From positions 3,276,501-3,340,500 of the forward strand of contig JAPNXP010000001.1 of assembly GCA_028753945.1 (NCBI GenBank): a stretch of DNA of 64,000 nucleotides, read 5' to 3'. Position numbers and translations under genes: made by a program. Below the pieces are notes generated by a model. That model worked only from the letters and a program-made list of their open reading frames with translations. It did no database searches and was not told where the DNA came from. Source of the DNA: Hexactinellida sp. DTS-2022. Lineage: Eukaryota; Porifera; Hexactinellida. Below are positions 54,731 through 64,000 of this stretch, one piece after another; the first letter of the stretch is position 1; every line of letters begins with the position of its first letter.

Positions 54731-55353
54731 CAGGGTTGGGTTCAATTATAATTTTCAATTATAATTACAATTACAATTACGCTCTCTTAAGAATTTCAAT
54801 TACAATTACAATTACTATTATAAGGATTGTGTTTTCCAATTCCAATTACAATTACAATTATAGGGATTTTAGTTTTCCAATTACAATTACAATTACAATT
54901 ACAATTGAACTCAACCAGTGGCGGATCCAAGGGGGGTGGGGGAGTACGTGCCCTCCTGAATTATAACCTGCCCCCCTAGTTCACTAGTATAGTAACACCC
55001 TATACTTCCCCCCTCGGATTTGTCTCGGATCCGCCTCTGAAGGCAAACCCTGAAAAATCATGCGTACCAGTTTTATCATAAAGGAACACTAAATGTCTAC
55101 TCACTGGAGTCTAAAATATTCTAGTAATTTCAATCTAAGTGTCTGTTTCCACTTATAAATAATCGACAATCTTTCCACATACATTTAAGAACAAATTATT
55201 TCATTTAAAATTGCCAATATGGATTAGTGCTTTTCAAATATAATTACAATTATAGGGATTTGTGTTTTTCAATTACAATTACAATTACAATTATGTCAAA
55301 AACGTAATTAATTGTAATTGAATTAATTACAATTATAATTGAACCCAACCCTG
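54731..55353. mobile_element. hAT MITE derived from the 50.46-kb family
   Basis: Ends CAGGGTTGGGTTCAATTATA / TAATTGAACCCAACCCTG, exact 8-bp duplication ATATGCAC (54723-54730, 55354-55361), runs of 'aattac' at both ends. It interrupts FDFVHI|LKTIRSNW of the P-like transposase. An internal 'cagtggcggatcc...ggatccgcctctg' segment (about 54916-55039) is probably a further nested MITE. Confidence 0.95.
54916..55039. mobile_element. GC-rich MITE nested in 54731-55353
   Basis: Ends CAGTGGCGGATCC / GGATCCGCCTCTG with G- and C-runs inside. Flanks (aactcaac / aaggcaaa) do not form a clean duplication, so one flank may be rearranged. Confidence 0.6.
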
Positions 55354-56499
55354 ATATGCACAAAATCGAATATCAAGAACAATGGCCGATATGGATCACA
55401 AGGGTGTATAAATCCTGCTGTTAATGTTTCTGATTTGGTGAAATAATTTTGAAGACTAACATTCAAAGGATAGTTATCAGTGCAGATAACATGAACGGAC
55501 AATACACAATTTTCCATATCGCCAATTAGTTGTGTAATTATAGGCTTTAGTTCAATTGCTGAGGTGCTAGAACAAGGTAAATACGCACAATTTCTGACCA
55601 TTTTCGATACAAACTGGATACCATTACAGCAAAAACAGTTTTTGTGGGCTCGTTTGAATTAAGCATAGAACCAATGATTTCCCCCCTTTATATGAGATGT
55701 CTGATTTGATATGAATTTCATCCATGTGGATGATAAAATTGCGTTGAAGAGATGTGAAATTAGAAGTAACTTTTTCGAGATAACTTGAAAATTCACTCTC
55801 TAAGCCAATATTGGAACACAATTTTAATATATTCCTTTGATTCGGTAAATAAAGGCACTCGAGCGATTGAAGTTGACAGAGGATAAATTGCAGTCTCTGT
55901 TGAATCATGTTAAGATTGTATGGAGTATTTCCACAAAAACTCTGAATCTTGATCCGAATAATCACATTCAGCAATAGCTAATTTTATTTGAGCTGCTGCT
56001 TCATGGACATATGTATCCAACTGATTTGTAATCTGATCTTCCGGTGTTGTTAATTGAACACTAGTATTTCGTTGAGGAGTTCGATTTGTCTGATGTCGCT
56101 GATGGTATTGACGCTAAGAGAACAGTAACGCTATTTGTTTAGCCTTAACGTAGAGTGAATAATCAATTGTCATTGAAGAATTTAGTTCTAATCGTTCATT
56201 GAAGTATGTTGGCTTAAGAAAATGTACATAATTCCAGTTGGAACTCCACTGAATCCAATCAACGGGAAGAATAAGTAAATAGATTTTTCTTTTAAGTTGC
56301 TCATATGAGTCGATTGTATAAGCTACCTTATCTGTAACGTGTTGCTCTAGAGTCTAGACTCTGTCTGATCGCTTTTTCAAATAATTAATGAAAAATAACA
56401 TGTCAAAGTATTCATCAGACAGGGATTTTTACTAATATAGATAGATATAAAATTCAAATTCACATAAGTGTGACTATTGAAAATCTAAAAATACATTAA

Positions 56500-57035
56500 A
56501 CGGTCAAAAGTATATAAACAATAATTATTTTTATTCATCTAGCACGATAATAACATTTGTAGATGCTTCAACATTGATGTTTACATAAAAAGATAAGTTG
56601 ACCAAAACAATATTAATTTACATTTTACGGAGGTGTTAAACTCATTAACTATAAAATAAGTAATGAATTTACAACTTATGATCATTATGAGAATTAGAAT
56701 ATAGAAATTCTGATTTAAGATTTGAATGCCACATGGTCGAATTACTATAGGGGCGTATTAATTTCCTAACCATTGCGATTACTTTCCACTGAAATACAGT
56801 CACATTCCCATTTGTGCCACTTGTACTACAAGTGGCACGTGGAGGGACACGTATTCATGGAAATTGGAAAAAATTACTTAAAATCGCAAGTTTGTGAAGT
56901 TTATAACTATAGCAAGATATTAAAATTCTTCCAAAGTAGGTTAAACAGCCGTTAATACGCTTCAAGAAGCATATTGTGTGTGGGATAAATACCTGTTGTT
57001 CAAAAACATTTGTTCGGTTAGTGTAATAGAAACTA
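56500..57035. mobile_element. Tc1-type MITE of the CCACTTGT family, reverse copy
   Basis: Left 'acggtcaaaagtatataaaca'; the inner 'ccacttgtactacaagtgg' stem near 56817-56835 matches the stem at 28563 and 36770. 'aaacagccgttaatac' mirrors 'taataacggctgttt' at 36641. Ends uncertain. Confidence 0.5.
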
Positions 57036-57384
57036 TCAAGAATTCAAATTTGCGTTAACGGACTATTAACGGAAGTTAAAAAATGTAACGGAAATTAATC
57101 AGTCCGTTAATGATTTTAAAGTTAACTTAAAAGTTTATTCGTTAAGGAAAATCTTTACTTCGTTAATTAAAAATTAACGAATTAACGGTTTAGTCCCAGC
57201 TCTGGTAGCTTGATATACTTACTCCTATAATTGTTTACATTGGATTTCGTTTACATAGTATGTAGAAGTGAAATTGCTATCACATTTGTTTGTTTTTATT
57301 AAAATAATATATTGTTACTGATTTATATCCAATCATATGTAATTAGTATACTAAATTGAAGCTCTGCCTAGTTGGATCAGGATT
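57036..57384. other. No gene; 'gttaacgg' repeats
   Basis: 57050-57190 repeats words such as 'cgttaatta', 'aacggaa' and 'attaacgg' in both orientations, a decayed palindrome-like repeat. The rest is AT-rich upstream flank of the THAP frame. Confidence 0.5.
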
Positions 57385-57780
57385 ATGCCTAACAAATGTC
57401 CAGCTCCTGCCTGTAAAGGGAACTACAGTTCGACTGATGTGCACATAACCGTGTTCAAACTCCCCAATGAACCGCCTGAACTGAGACAGAAATGGATTAG
57501 TGCGCTATATCTAGAAGATATTCACCCAAAAACATTTGTATGTGAGAATCATTTTCGTTATGAATTCCTGTGTCGTTCTTATTCTGTACCTTCTGGGCCT
57601 AATGGATCCATTCAAGAAATTCGTCGAAAGGTACCAGTGCTTCTTAAGGAGATAGAGGCTCAAATTTATAAAATATTATTAAACAATGCAAAAAAATTGT
57701 TCAAGCATTCCAACTATACTTTGATACACTATCTATCCAATCCCGAAAGAAATTGGATTCGGACTTTTTTATCTTTTTGA
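57385..57780 (+). CDS. THAP-domain protein, probably a TE-derived fragment
   Basis: ATG at 57385, 131 codons. Residues 1-60 form a THAP zinc-binding domain: MPNKCPAPACKGNYSS with Cys5 and Cys10, VFKLPNEP, the conserved Trp in RQKWISAL, and CENHF (Cys and His of the C2CH set). After RSYSVPSGPNGSIQEIRRKVPVLL the frame runs into low-complexity sequence. A 65-bp stretch at its end (57709-57775) is repeated at 57887-57950, in non-coding sequence, so the natural C-terminus has been replaced. THAP domains bind DNA; without a catalytic domain this may at most be a DNA-binding fragment. It lies on the opposite strand to the P-like gene at 54.4-60.3 kb. Whether it is expressed is unknown. Confidence 0.65.
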   Translation: MPNKCPAPACKGNYSSTDVHITVFKLPNEPPELRQKWISALYLEDIHPKTFVCENHFRYEFLCRSYSVPSGPNGSIQEIRRKVPVLLKEIEAQIYKILLNNAKKLFKHSNYTLIHYLSNPERNWIRTFLSF

Positions 57781-57950
57781 CGTCACCAAAGGTCAAAATC
57801 ATCGTCTTATAGAATAATAAGGACATACAACACTAGATTATTGTAAATTCATTAAAAAAGATATATTTTAATTTAACCACTCCTAGCTATACCTTGATAC
57901 ACTATCAATCCAATTCCAAAAGAAAATTTGGATTCGGACATTTTCTTTAT
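57709..57950. repeat. Pair of 65-bp direct repeats
   Basis: 'tttgatacactatctatcca' and 'cttgatacactatcaatcca' begin two similar blocks (57716 and 57894) that both end in 'ggattcggac(a)tttt'. Origin unknown. Confidence 0.75.
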
Positions 57951-58392
57951 AAGCCGTGTCGATTTTCAACTTTAATACAAAGTTATAGACTAAATAAATA
58001 TATAATGCCAAAATTCTGATAAAATTGAGTGATTATTTGAAAATCTATAGAAAAATTTTTTTTAATCGATATCGCAAATTCTGTACTAATGAGTAGAGTT
58101 AAAAACTTGCACTATAATAGAACATGCGCCAAATAGTATAAATAGCTAGAATTTAAAATGAATAGTATGGATTCACTATTTGGCTATTTTAAACTATTGA
58201 TATCTAATTAAAAATTTTCAATTTTAGAAATTGAAGAGTTTCTACCTTCCTTCTTAGAATAATTTGTACTGTTCAAAAACGCAATAATAATTGGGGTAAT
58301 CGAGTGTCGAAAATTTGAGGCTGTATTAAGCATCGCGAGAGTAACGAAATGGTTTAGTTTGAATTGAAGAAAGGTAAGATGGACAGTTAGGA
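57951..58392 (-). other. Mostly non-coding; P-like linker at the right edge
   Basis: The last 75 bases (58318-58392), read on the minus strand after the palindrome's target site, give NCPSYLSSIQTKPFRYS, the linker that follows a THAP domain in P-like transposases. The rest is AT-rich. Confidence 0.55.
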
Positions 58393-60180
58393 CACGGACT
58401 ACTAGATACCCGGACGCGACAAAGCCAAACCACAGTCAAAAATGCGTAGGCTGAACATTGTATGACTGAAAATATGGTCAATTCTGTATTTTTAGTCACT
58501 AAATTTGGTATCTAACACAATCTTTGGGCGCTGAATTCAAACATGACAATTTCAAGGTTCAAAAACTCACTCCCCGCCCTAATTTTGGCAAAAAGGCGTG
58601 GTCACACCAAAATATGGTCAATTCCATATTTTTGTTCTATTACTTCATCATAACACTAAATTCGCAATATCCTCTTAACTAGGAATGATATTGTTGAAAA
58701 TATGATTAATAAATTGTTCAGCTAAATATATATTACTACGTTACGGTCGTGACCTTCGGTATACAAGGCCTGACTTGCTAGGCGAAAATTTGTGTACCAT
58801 GGATTACTTAAAGTGCATCGAAAAATGGAGAATTTATCTTTATTCCAATAATTAGCAATGATAGAGCTGAAAAGTGTATTATAGCTATATAGGAATATGG
58901 TATCCAGGTATACATAGCACCCTCCAGAATTGTGATATGTCATCATCTGATGACGTTATGGTTATTTTGGTTGCAAATTATCTTGTTTTTCTAGCTGCTT
59001 TTAACATAGTTAAACGCGTTATAAATGTTCAAAATTGGAACATGGTTATACCCAGAAGTAGTTGAATAAAATATATCGAAATTATGAATGGAATGTTGAC
59101 ACATTCCTCGGTTGCCATGAAAAATGTATATTTCCTAAAATGTGCCATAACTCAAAAACTATGAATGTTATGTAAACTAGACTGGTACTGATCTGTCCGG
59201 AATAGGTAACTTCCTATTCATCGATAATACATTTTCTATGCCTAACTTCAATAATCTTTGAGATAGTGAGTCATTACCTAATAATGAATTATGTGTTAAT
59301 TATCTCATATCTCAAAGATTATTGAAGTTAGGCATAGATCATGTATTATCGATGAATAGGAAGTTACCTATTCCGGACAGATCAGTACCAGTCTAGTTTA
59401 CATAACATTCATAGTTTTTGAGTTATGGCACATTTTAGGAAATATACATTTTTCATGGCAACCGAGGAATGTGTCAACATTCCATTCATAATTTCGATAT
59501 ATTTTATTCAACTACTTCTGGGTATAACCATGTTCCAATTTTGAACATTTATAACGCGTTTAACTATGTTAAAAGCAGCTAGAAAAACAAGATAATTTGC
59601 AACCAAAATAACCATAACGTCATCAGATGATGACATATCACAATTCTGGAGGGTGCTATGTATACCTGGATACCATATTCCTATATAGCTATAATACACT
59701 TTTCAGCTCTATCATTGCTAATTATTGGAATAAAGATAAATTCTCCATTTTTCGATGCACTTTAAGTAATCCATGGTACACAAATTTTCGCCTAGCAAGT
59801 CAGGCCTTGTATACCGAAGGTCACGACCGTAACGTAGTAATATATATTTAGCTGAACAATTTATTAATCATATTTTCAACAATATCATTCCTAGTTAAGA
59901 GGATATTGCGAATTTAGTGTTATGATGAAGTAATAGAACAAAAATATGGAATTGACCATATTTTGGTGTGACCACGCCTTTTTGCCAAAATTAGGGCGGG
60001 GAGTGAGTTTTTGAACCTTGAAATTGTCATGTTTGAATTCAGCGCCCAAAGATTGTGTTAGATACCAAATTTAGTGACTAAAAATACAGAATTGACCATA
60101 TTTTCAGTCATACAATGTTCAGCCTACGCATTTTTGACTGTGGTTTGGCTTTGTCGCGTCCGGGTATCTAGTAGTCCGTG
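58393..60180. mobile_element. 1.79-kb almost perfect palindrome (foldback transposon)
   Basis: Left arm 58393-59265 and right arm about 59308-60180 are reverse complements over about 870 bp; I see only a two-base difference (acattttct versus acatgatct). The arms surround a spacer of about 42 bp. Ends CACGGACTACTAGATACCC / inverse, 7-bp duplication GTTAGGA (58386-58392, 60181-60187). Removing it with one duplication joins SIYPN to CPSYLSS on the minus strand in frame, so the boundaries are right. The identical 74- and 63-codon frames in both arms are mirror images and not genes. Diverged single arms occur at 645-1040 and 47600-48110. Superfamily unknown. Confidence 0.96.
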
Positions 60181-60340
60181 GTTAGGATAAATGCTTTGTA
60201 CCGCATCGTCAGATAATTTCAATCTTTTAAGAGGTATACTACGATAGGTACCATCAGACTGCAAGACGTTATAATTTCTAATGATATCTTGTTCACGAAA
60301 ATGCTTTACACAAACAAATACATTCTTTAAGATTAAGATT
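60181..60340 (-). pseudogene. THAP-domain exon of the second P-like gene
   Basis: Minus strand: NVFVCVKHFREQDIIRNYN (Cys and His of the C2CH set) then SDGTYRSIPLKRLKLSDDAVQSIYPN, continuing across the palindrome into CPSYLSS. This segment is uninterrupted and well conserved. The upstream THAP half with the first two Cys was not found between 60.34 and 60.63 kb. An AG before 'aatgta' near 60340 may be its acceptor. Confidence 0.72.
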
Positions 60341-60632
60341 GTATTTAAACGCTACTATACAATTAATATAATTTTTTATCAAAGAGCATAATTGTATACG
60401 TATAATGCATTCACCACATAAAGATTTAACAAAACATATAAACAACAAGTGCTTTGTATATTGTAACATGAAAAAGTTCACATAAAAAAATATTAACATA
60501 TCGACATCGAAATTTCTGCGTCATTTGCGTTACGAAAATAAACAGTGTCATTAATGATTTCGTAGGTCGGCGTCCTCCCGTATATATAAATTGCTGCTGA
60601 GTACTTGCAATAAGTTTACAATACCGAAAAAA

Positions 60633-61389
60633 ATGGACCATAACCGCAAAACAAATTGGACCAGAGAAAAGAATGCAGTCTCATTAAAGAAATTGAATCA
60701 GCAAGTGAGATTTTGAGAGGCTCAGGAAATAGTGCTGACAAAAACAAAAAAAAGAAACAATTCTGGAGAGACATTGTAGTCAAACTTAATTCAGCATATG
60801 GCAATGGCAGAGCTGTAGAAGATGTTGAAAAAAAATGAACCAACCTTAAGCTAAACGCCAAGCATAAAATTGATGCAAGCTTTAGGGAAGTCAGAAAGAC
60901 TGGGGGTACAAACACTGCTGGACATGTCGAAGACGAAGACATGCTCATTATATCAGCAGATAGAGGTATTATCGACTCTGCAGACCGGGTAACAGAGATG
61001 TTTCAAAACACCCCTGCTTTAGTGGAATTTCAGGTGCTGTTGATCTTTCCAAGCACGAGCTGGGAACAATGAAATCCCAATACGCGTAGCATCAAATAGA
61101 TTAACAGCATCAGAGGGTCCCGTTGAATTTGAATGAAGTCAAATTTTAGAGTCTCCAGAATTTGAAATCCCGACATTTAAGCCATCAAAGAAAATCGGAA
61201 GAGGAGGCGAACTGTTGATAACCAAGATGATTCGGTCGAGTTATTGAGTCTGCAGACTTACTTCCATTACAGCAGGCAGTTTTGTATCAATATATGGCTG
61301 TATTCTCAGCACAGCTACAGTTGATAGAAGTGCAGAGGAAGTATTATAGATTGAAACGTCTAAGACTGATCGAAAAATCGTGTAAATGA
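60633..61389 (+). pseudogene. Myb/SANT-like protein of Harbinger type
   Basis: ATG at 60633: MDHNRKTNWTREKNAVSLKK, the first SANT helix with its Trp. FWRDIVVKLNSAYGNGR follows, then VEDVEKK and a TGA where the third helix Trp (KKW-NLK) is expected; the frame then continues TNLKLNAKHKI...REVRKTGG. After further shifts the C-terminus gives LPLQQAVLYQYMAVFSAQLQLIEVQRKYYRLKRLRLIEKSCK up to the stop at 61389. Harbinger transposons encode such Myb-like partners that carry the transposase to the nucleus and bind its ends. No Harbinger nuclease is next to it, though a HARBI1 fragment is at 5.9 kb. Confidence 0.75.
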
Positions 61390-61689
61390 TTTCCAACAGT
61401 CATGTGAATAAATATATAAACCCTTTCTCTATGGTAATGCATATTAGAACTAGGTAGTATTATATTTACATACATTTCAAACAATGTAGGTAAGTTTATT
61501 CATACAAGCAATAATATTATGCTCCGATTTATATAATGTGATTACACACAATACCAGAAACCTTTCAAAAATATTTAACGTTTATTTGAAGTCTAATATC
61601 AATCAAGGTAGATTAAATTTTCGATAGAAGTAAATTTGAACAACGTTTATGAAGTAATTAGTGAAAATCGAATCAAATACAATACTTAA
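61390..61689. other. No gene seen
   Basis: AT-rich 3' flank of the Myb/SANT pseudogene. Confidence 0.45.
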
Positions 61690-62880
61690 TCCACCTCTCT
61701 AAGTAGCTTAAAGTTCGGTCTTAAGATCGAACTTAAATCTTAGTGAATACCGATCTTAGTGAATACGACTTAACATCGAACTTAAGACTTAAGGTTCAGG
61801 TATACTCTAGAGCACTTCTACCAAATATATTTACCCGAATTAATTAATTTTTTACAGCGGATTTACTTCATCTTCTAAATGGCTAAAATGCGATAATATT
61901 CGATCTAAGCAACTCAGTGAAATTCTTCTTTTTTATAAAATCGTATTTTGCGGAACGGATAAGTATTTTCCTGTTAATTATCAAGAGTAGATTGTTGTTG
62001 CATTGCATGAAGAAACTTCTAAACTATCATATGAGTGCAAGAATTCTATTAATCACTTATGAGTCAAATTTTTCATCAATAAATGTGGACATCACTTTTT
62101 TCATCATCAATAAATTAAATAAAAAGAAAAGTAAAGTTACAATTGAAATCGCTGCACTCATATGATAGAACTAATTGAGAGCTGTCCAAAACCATTGAGA
62201 TTTTGTTTCTAGGTAGTATATGAGTCATAATATGACTTCCGCAATGGCAATAATTGTGTTTGGAGATAGCGGGGTTTGAAAAAAAGTGTCCCCTATGGCA
62301 ATGGCTTAGGTGGAGGACACTAAAAAGTCTGTATCATTGAAAGTTTTCAATATTTTTCAATAGGATTTGAAATTAAGATGCGATATATGCATAGGCGTCG
62401 TAAATGCAAAGGTCAATCCATCGGGCCGCCCGGAAATTCCGGGTAAACTCCGGGTAAACTCGGAGTATAGTGTTAGTAGCATGGGGACAATCCCTTCGGC
62501 CCGCCCGGACATTTCCGGGCACCCGGGCGGTTTACGACGCCTATGGATATATGCTGTTCTATCCAAATATAAGATTTAACCTAAATGTGGCAATGTCCCG
62601 AAATTATCAAGTTTCTATGGTATACTGCAACCGGCAACCAAAACCAGAACCCCAATATTTTTTTTAAAACTCGAAGTGAGTCAAACTGGAGAAATAATTG
62701 GGATTTTTCTTTGAAATTTCGTGAGAGTCCACATAGGTATCCACAAAATCAGAAAATGCAATAAAAACGAGATTTACCATAGTTTGGGATTTTATCGAAA
62801 TTTTGGGATTTTGTAGAGGATACCTGAACCTTAAGACCTTAAGTACTAAGATCGATCTTAAGTTCTTAGTGAATACGGCC
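61690..62880. mobile_element. Foldback with cttaag-rich ends
   Basis: Left arm about 61690-61810 ('cgaacttaagacttaaggtt' then 'caggtat') and right arm 62805-62880 ('atacctgaacc' then 'ttaagaccttaagtac') are inverted copies. The outermost motif is 'gtattcactaag', as in many Harbinger-related MITEs. It contains the nested MITE 62390-62545. TSD not defined. Confidence 0.62.
62390..62545. mobile_element. 156-bp MITE with CATAGGCGTCGTAAA ends
   Basis: Ends CATAGGCGTCGTAAATGC / GGTTTACGACGCCTATG, exact 8-bp duplication GATATATG (62382-62389, 62546-62553). Same ends as the 3.1-kb foldback at 6751-9870; interior 'cgggcggcccg' words shared with both its ends. Confidence 0.94.
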
Positions 62881-63489
62881 GCTGATCTCTACTCCGCTTT
62901 CGGAGACATTCTTGCAGCTAAATACACCTTTAAAGTATTATATGCAGTGGTTAGTATACTACAGATTTTATTTGATATACAATCAAATTACAATTTTTTT
63001 GCATTGTAACTACCTTTGATACGTATCGATATGATAATATACAATTTCCATACTTATACTAGCTACTATTTAAAAGTTATTAATTAAATACAAGTGAATA
63101 AACTACTTCTAAAATTCTAAGCAGCATGAAGATACATACAAGCGCGATATTTTAGGCAATCCAATATCTCCTCACGATACTTTGGGGCATCTTTCCAGAA
63201 GGCTGGCCGAATAGTGGTCATGGCGGCTGCTTGTATCCTCCAGGCAGATATATTTGTTGCGAACAACGAGTACATACCTGAAGGCTCATTAATTCGTGAG
63301 GATACAGTGGAGATGCTCAGAGCTATTGATGAATCTACACATCCACCTACATTACCAACTATTTGAATCATTACGAACCTGTAATTTCAATGCTTAGTTC
63401 CTCCTATGTTACGACATCTAACTAACTTCATTAAAAATCGAATAACGACTATCCACAATATCTCAATCCTCAGAATAATATTCGTTTAA
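62881..63489. other. No recognisable gene
   Basis: A minus-strand 84-codon frame (63117-63371) is less AT-rich than its surroundings and could be an old TE exon, but I recognise no motif. The rest is AT-rich. Confidence 0.4.
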
Positions 63490-63735
63490 ACATAAATTGA
63501 TTTTCGAAAGCGCTCAAAGGCAAGGTACATCGAACCTTGTCGGGACCTCTGCCCGAGGTTATTCAGGCAACCTAATCCCTATCATGGTGAGCCCAGATAA
63601 TGGAAACGCGACCTGCAACGGCACATCCCCAGTGGCGAATTATCAAGTAACACTCAACCAACACTCCTCCATCTAAAGTGTATATCGGGAAAGGCAACGC
63701 AACTGACGAGTCCAAGCCGGGACGAAACACAAAGA
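63490..63735 (+). repeat. GC-richer block, probable retroelement fragment with ribozyme core
   Basis: A 240-bp stretch of balanced composition with abrupt edges in AT-rich DNA and no open frame. Its 3' end holds a hammerhead core (63703-63728). Hammerheads are known in the repeats of Penelope-like elements, in some SINEs and in retrozymes, so this may be a piece of one. Confidence 0.45.
63703..63728 (+). ncRNA. Hammerhead ribozyme core motif
   Basis: CTGACGA, then stem II GTCC/GGAC closing a six-base loop (AAGCCG), then GAAAC: both conserved core strands joined by a proper stem, in the spacing of natural hammerheads. I could not find convincing stems I and III or a cleavage triplet, so this may be a decayed copy. 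Confidence 0.5.
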
Positions 63736-64000
63736 ATATCAGTTGAGTTGTAATTAATTAATTGTTTAGTGTGAGTGTCTGTTTAAATTAGAGCTGAAAA
63801 GAATATTCAAATATTCATTCGTTTTGATGGCTAAGCAGTAATTATATCAATTCAAGACTCTAAATACAGAGGAAAAATAGTTATTTGTTTATGTTACAAT
63901 AGTTTAATCTTAGCCATAAAATATTATACACAAGTTTGTTATTACAAAGGTTAGTTTAGGTAGGAATGTATATTGACGATCTCTCCAATCTAAACACCTT
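63736..64000. other. No gene seen
   Basis: AT-rich sequence; near 63805 'gaatattcaaatattcattcg' resembles repeats at 15.5 and 33.2 kb. Confidence 0.45.

Larger units (their letters stand above)
54414..56330 (-). pseudogene. Second P-element/THAP9-like transposase copy
   Basis: Minus strand from about 56300: LPVDWIQWSSNWNYVHF, then a Gln/Thr-rich linker and AIAECDYSDQDSEF. Next is the RNase-H core with HMDEIHIKSDISYKGGK (first catalytic Asp), AVMVSSLYRKWSEIVR, and VHVICTDNYPLN (presumed second Asp, intact here). FLIFDFVHI is cut by the MITE 54731-55353 and resumes as LKTIRSNWLILKDYQ. The last block, LAPRLTAKSCYPSNFERQNVNLALKIFDES, parallels LAPKLTYKSCWPSALETQNVRLSLRIFDDS of the 10.4-kb copy. 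Stops and shifts occur near 55620 and 54670, and the C-terminal part found at 6.4-6.75 kb in copy 1 is not seen. Its THAP exon is probably the one at 60.2 kb. Confidence 0.75.

Noticed and set aside
58722..59851. Pairs of identical frames (74 and 63 codons) on opposite strands
   Set aside because: They are mirror images produced by the palindrome arms, with no domain and no conservation of the frame in the 645-1040 relic.
60616..60948. 110-codon minus-strand frame
   Set aside because: Antisense shadow of the Myb/SANT pseudogene on the plus strand, which has recognisable helices.

Overview
The window is AT-rich animal nuclear DNA made almost entirely of transposable elements. Evidence for an animal is THAP-domain (C2CH) transposases, BED-finger hAT transposase, HARBI1-like and Myb/SANT (Harbinger) fragments, Ginger-type integrases with terminal inverted repeats (TIRs), spliceosomal introns (GT...AG), and a divergent eIF4G with a metazoan-like order of eIF4E-binding motif, MIF4G and MA3. 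I cannot name the species. No operon, tRNA, rRNA or CRISPR was seen. Only one gene looks like an intact host gene: a minus-strand, apparently intronless eIF4G at 43.8-46.8 kb.

Layout. 0-6 kb: a TE-protein scrap, a pogo-type MITE, a Tc1 remnant (minus), a TIR element, a foldback with a nested pogo MITE, and a HARBI1-like N-terminus (minus). 6.2-14.9 kb: one P-element-like (THAP9-like) transposase gene on the minus strand, cut by a 3.1-kb 8-bp-TSD foldback (which holds a pogo MITE that holds a hAT MITE) and by a 2.2-kb DD35E Tc1-like transposon (which holds a hAT MITE). 15-19 kb: mostly non-coding, plus a hAT transposase C-terminal fragment. 19.5-26.5 kb: a broken multi-exon integrase gene and a second broken multi-exon TE gene, peppered with 8-bp-TSD MITEs. 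27.2-32.5 kb: two P-like foldbacks sharing one TIR; one holds a THAP remnant and the other a 20-bp satellite. 34.7-41.0 kb: two Ginger-like transposons with TG...CA ends and about 4-bp TSDs. 42-43.3 kb: nested hAT MITEs. 43.8-46.8 kb: eIF4G. 47-50.4 kb: MITEs. 50.4-54.1 kb: a nearly complete hAT transposon (BED finger split by an intron, one frameshift) inside an older TIR element. 54.4-60.3 kb: a second P-like/THAP gene (minus) cut by a hAT MITE and by a 1.79-kb almost perfect palindrome. 60.6-62.9 kb: a Harbinger-type Myb/SANT pseudogene and a foldback. 63.5-63.7 kb: a GC-richer block with a hammerhead-ribozyme core.

The genes do not form a pathway; the window is a record of layered insertions. 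In many cases removing an insert plus one target duplication rejoins the interrupted reading frame or repeat, which fixes element ends to the base. A recurring feature is that several unrelated elements carry short tandem repeats just inside their ends.
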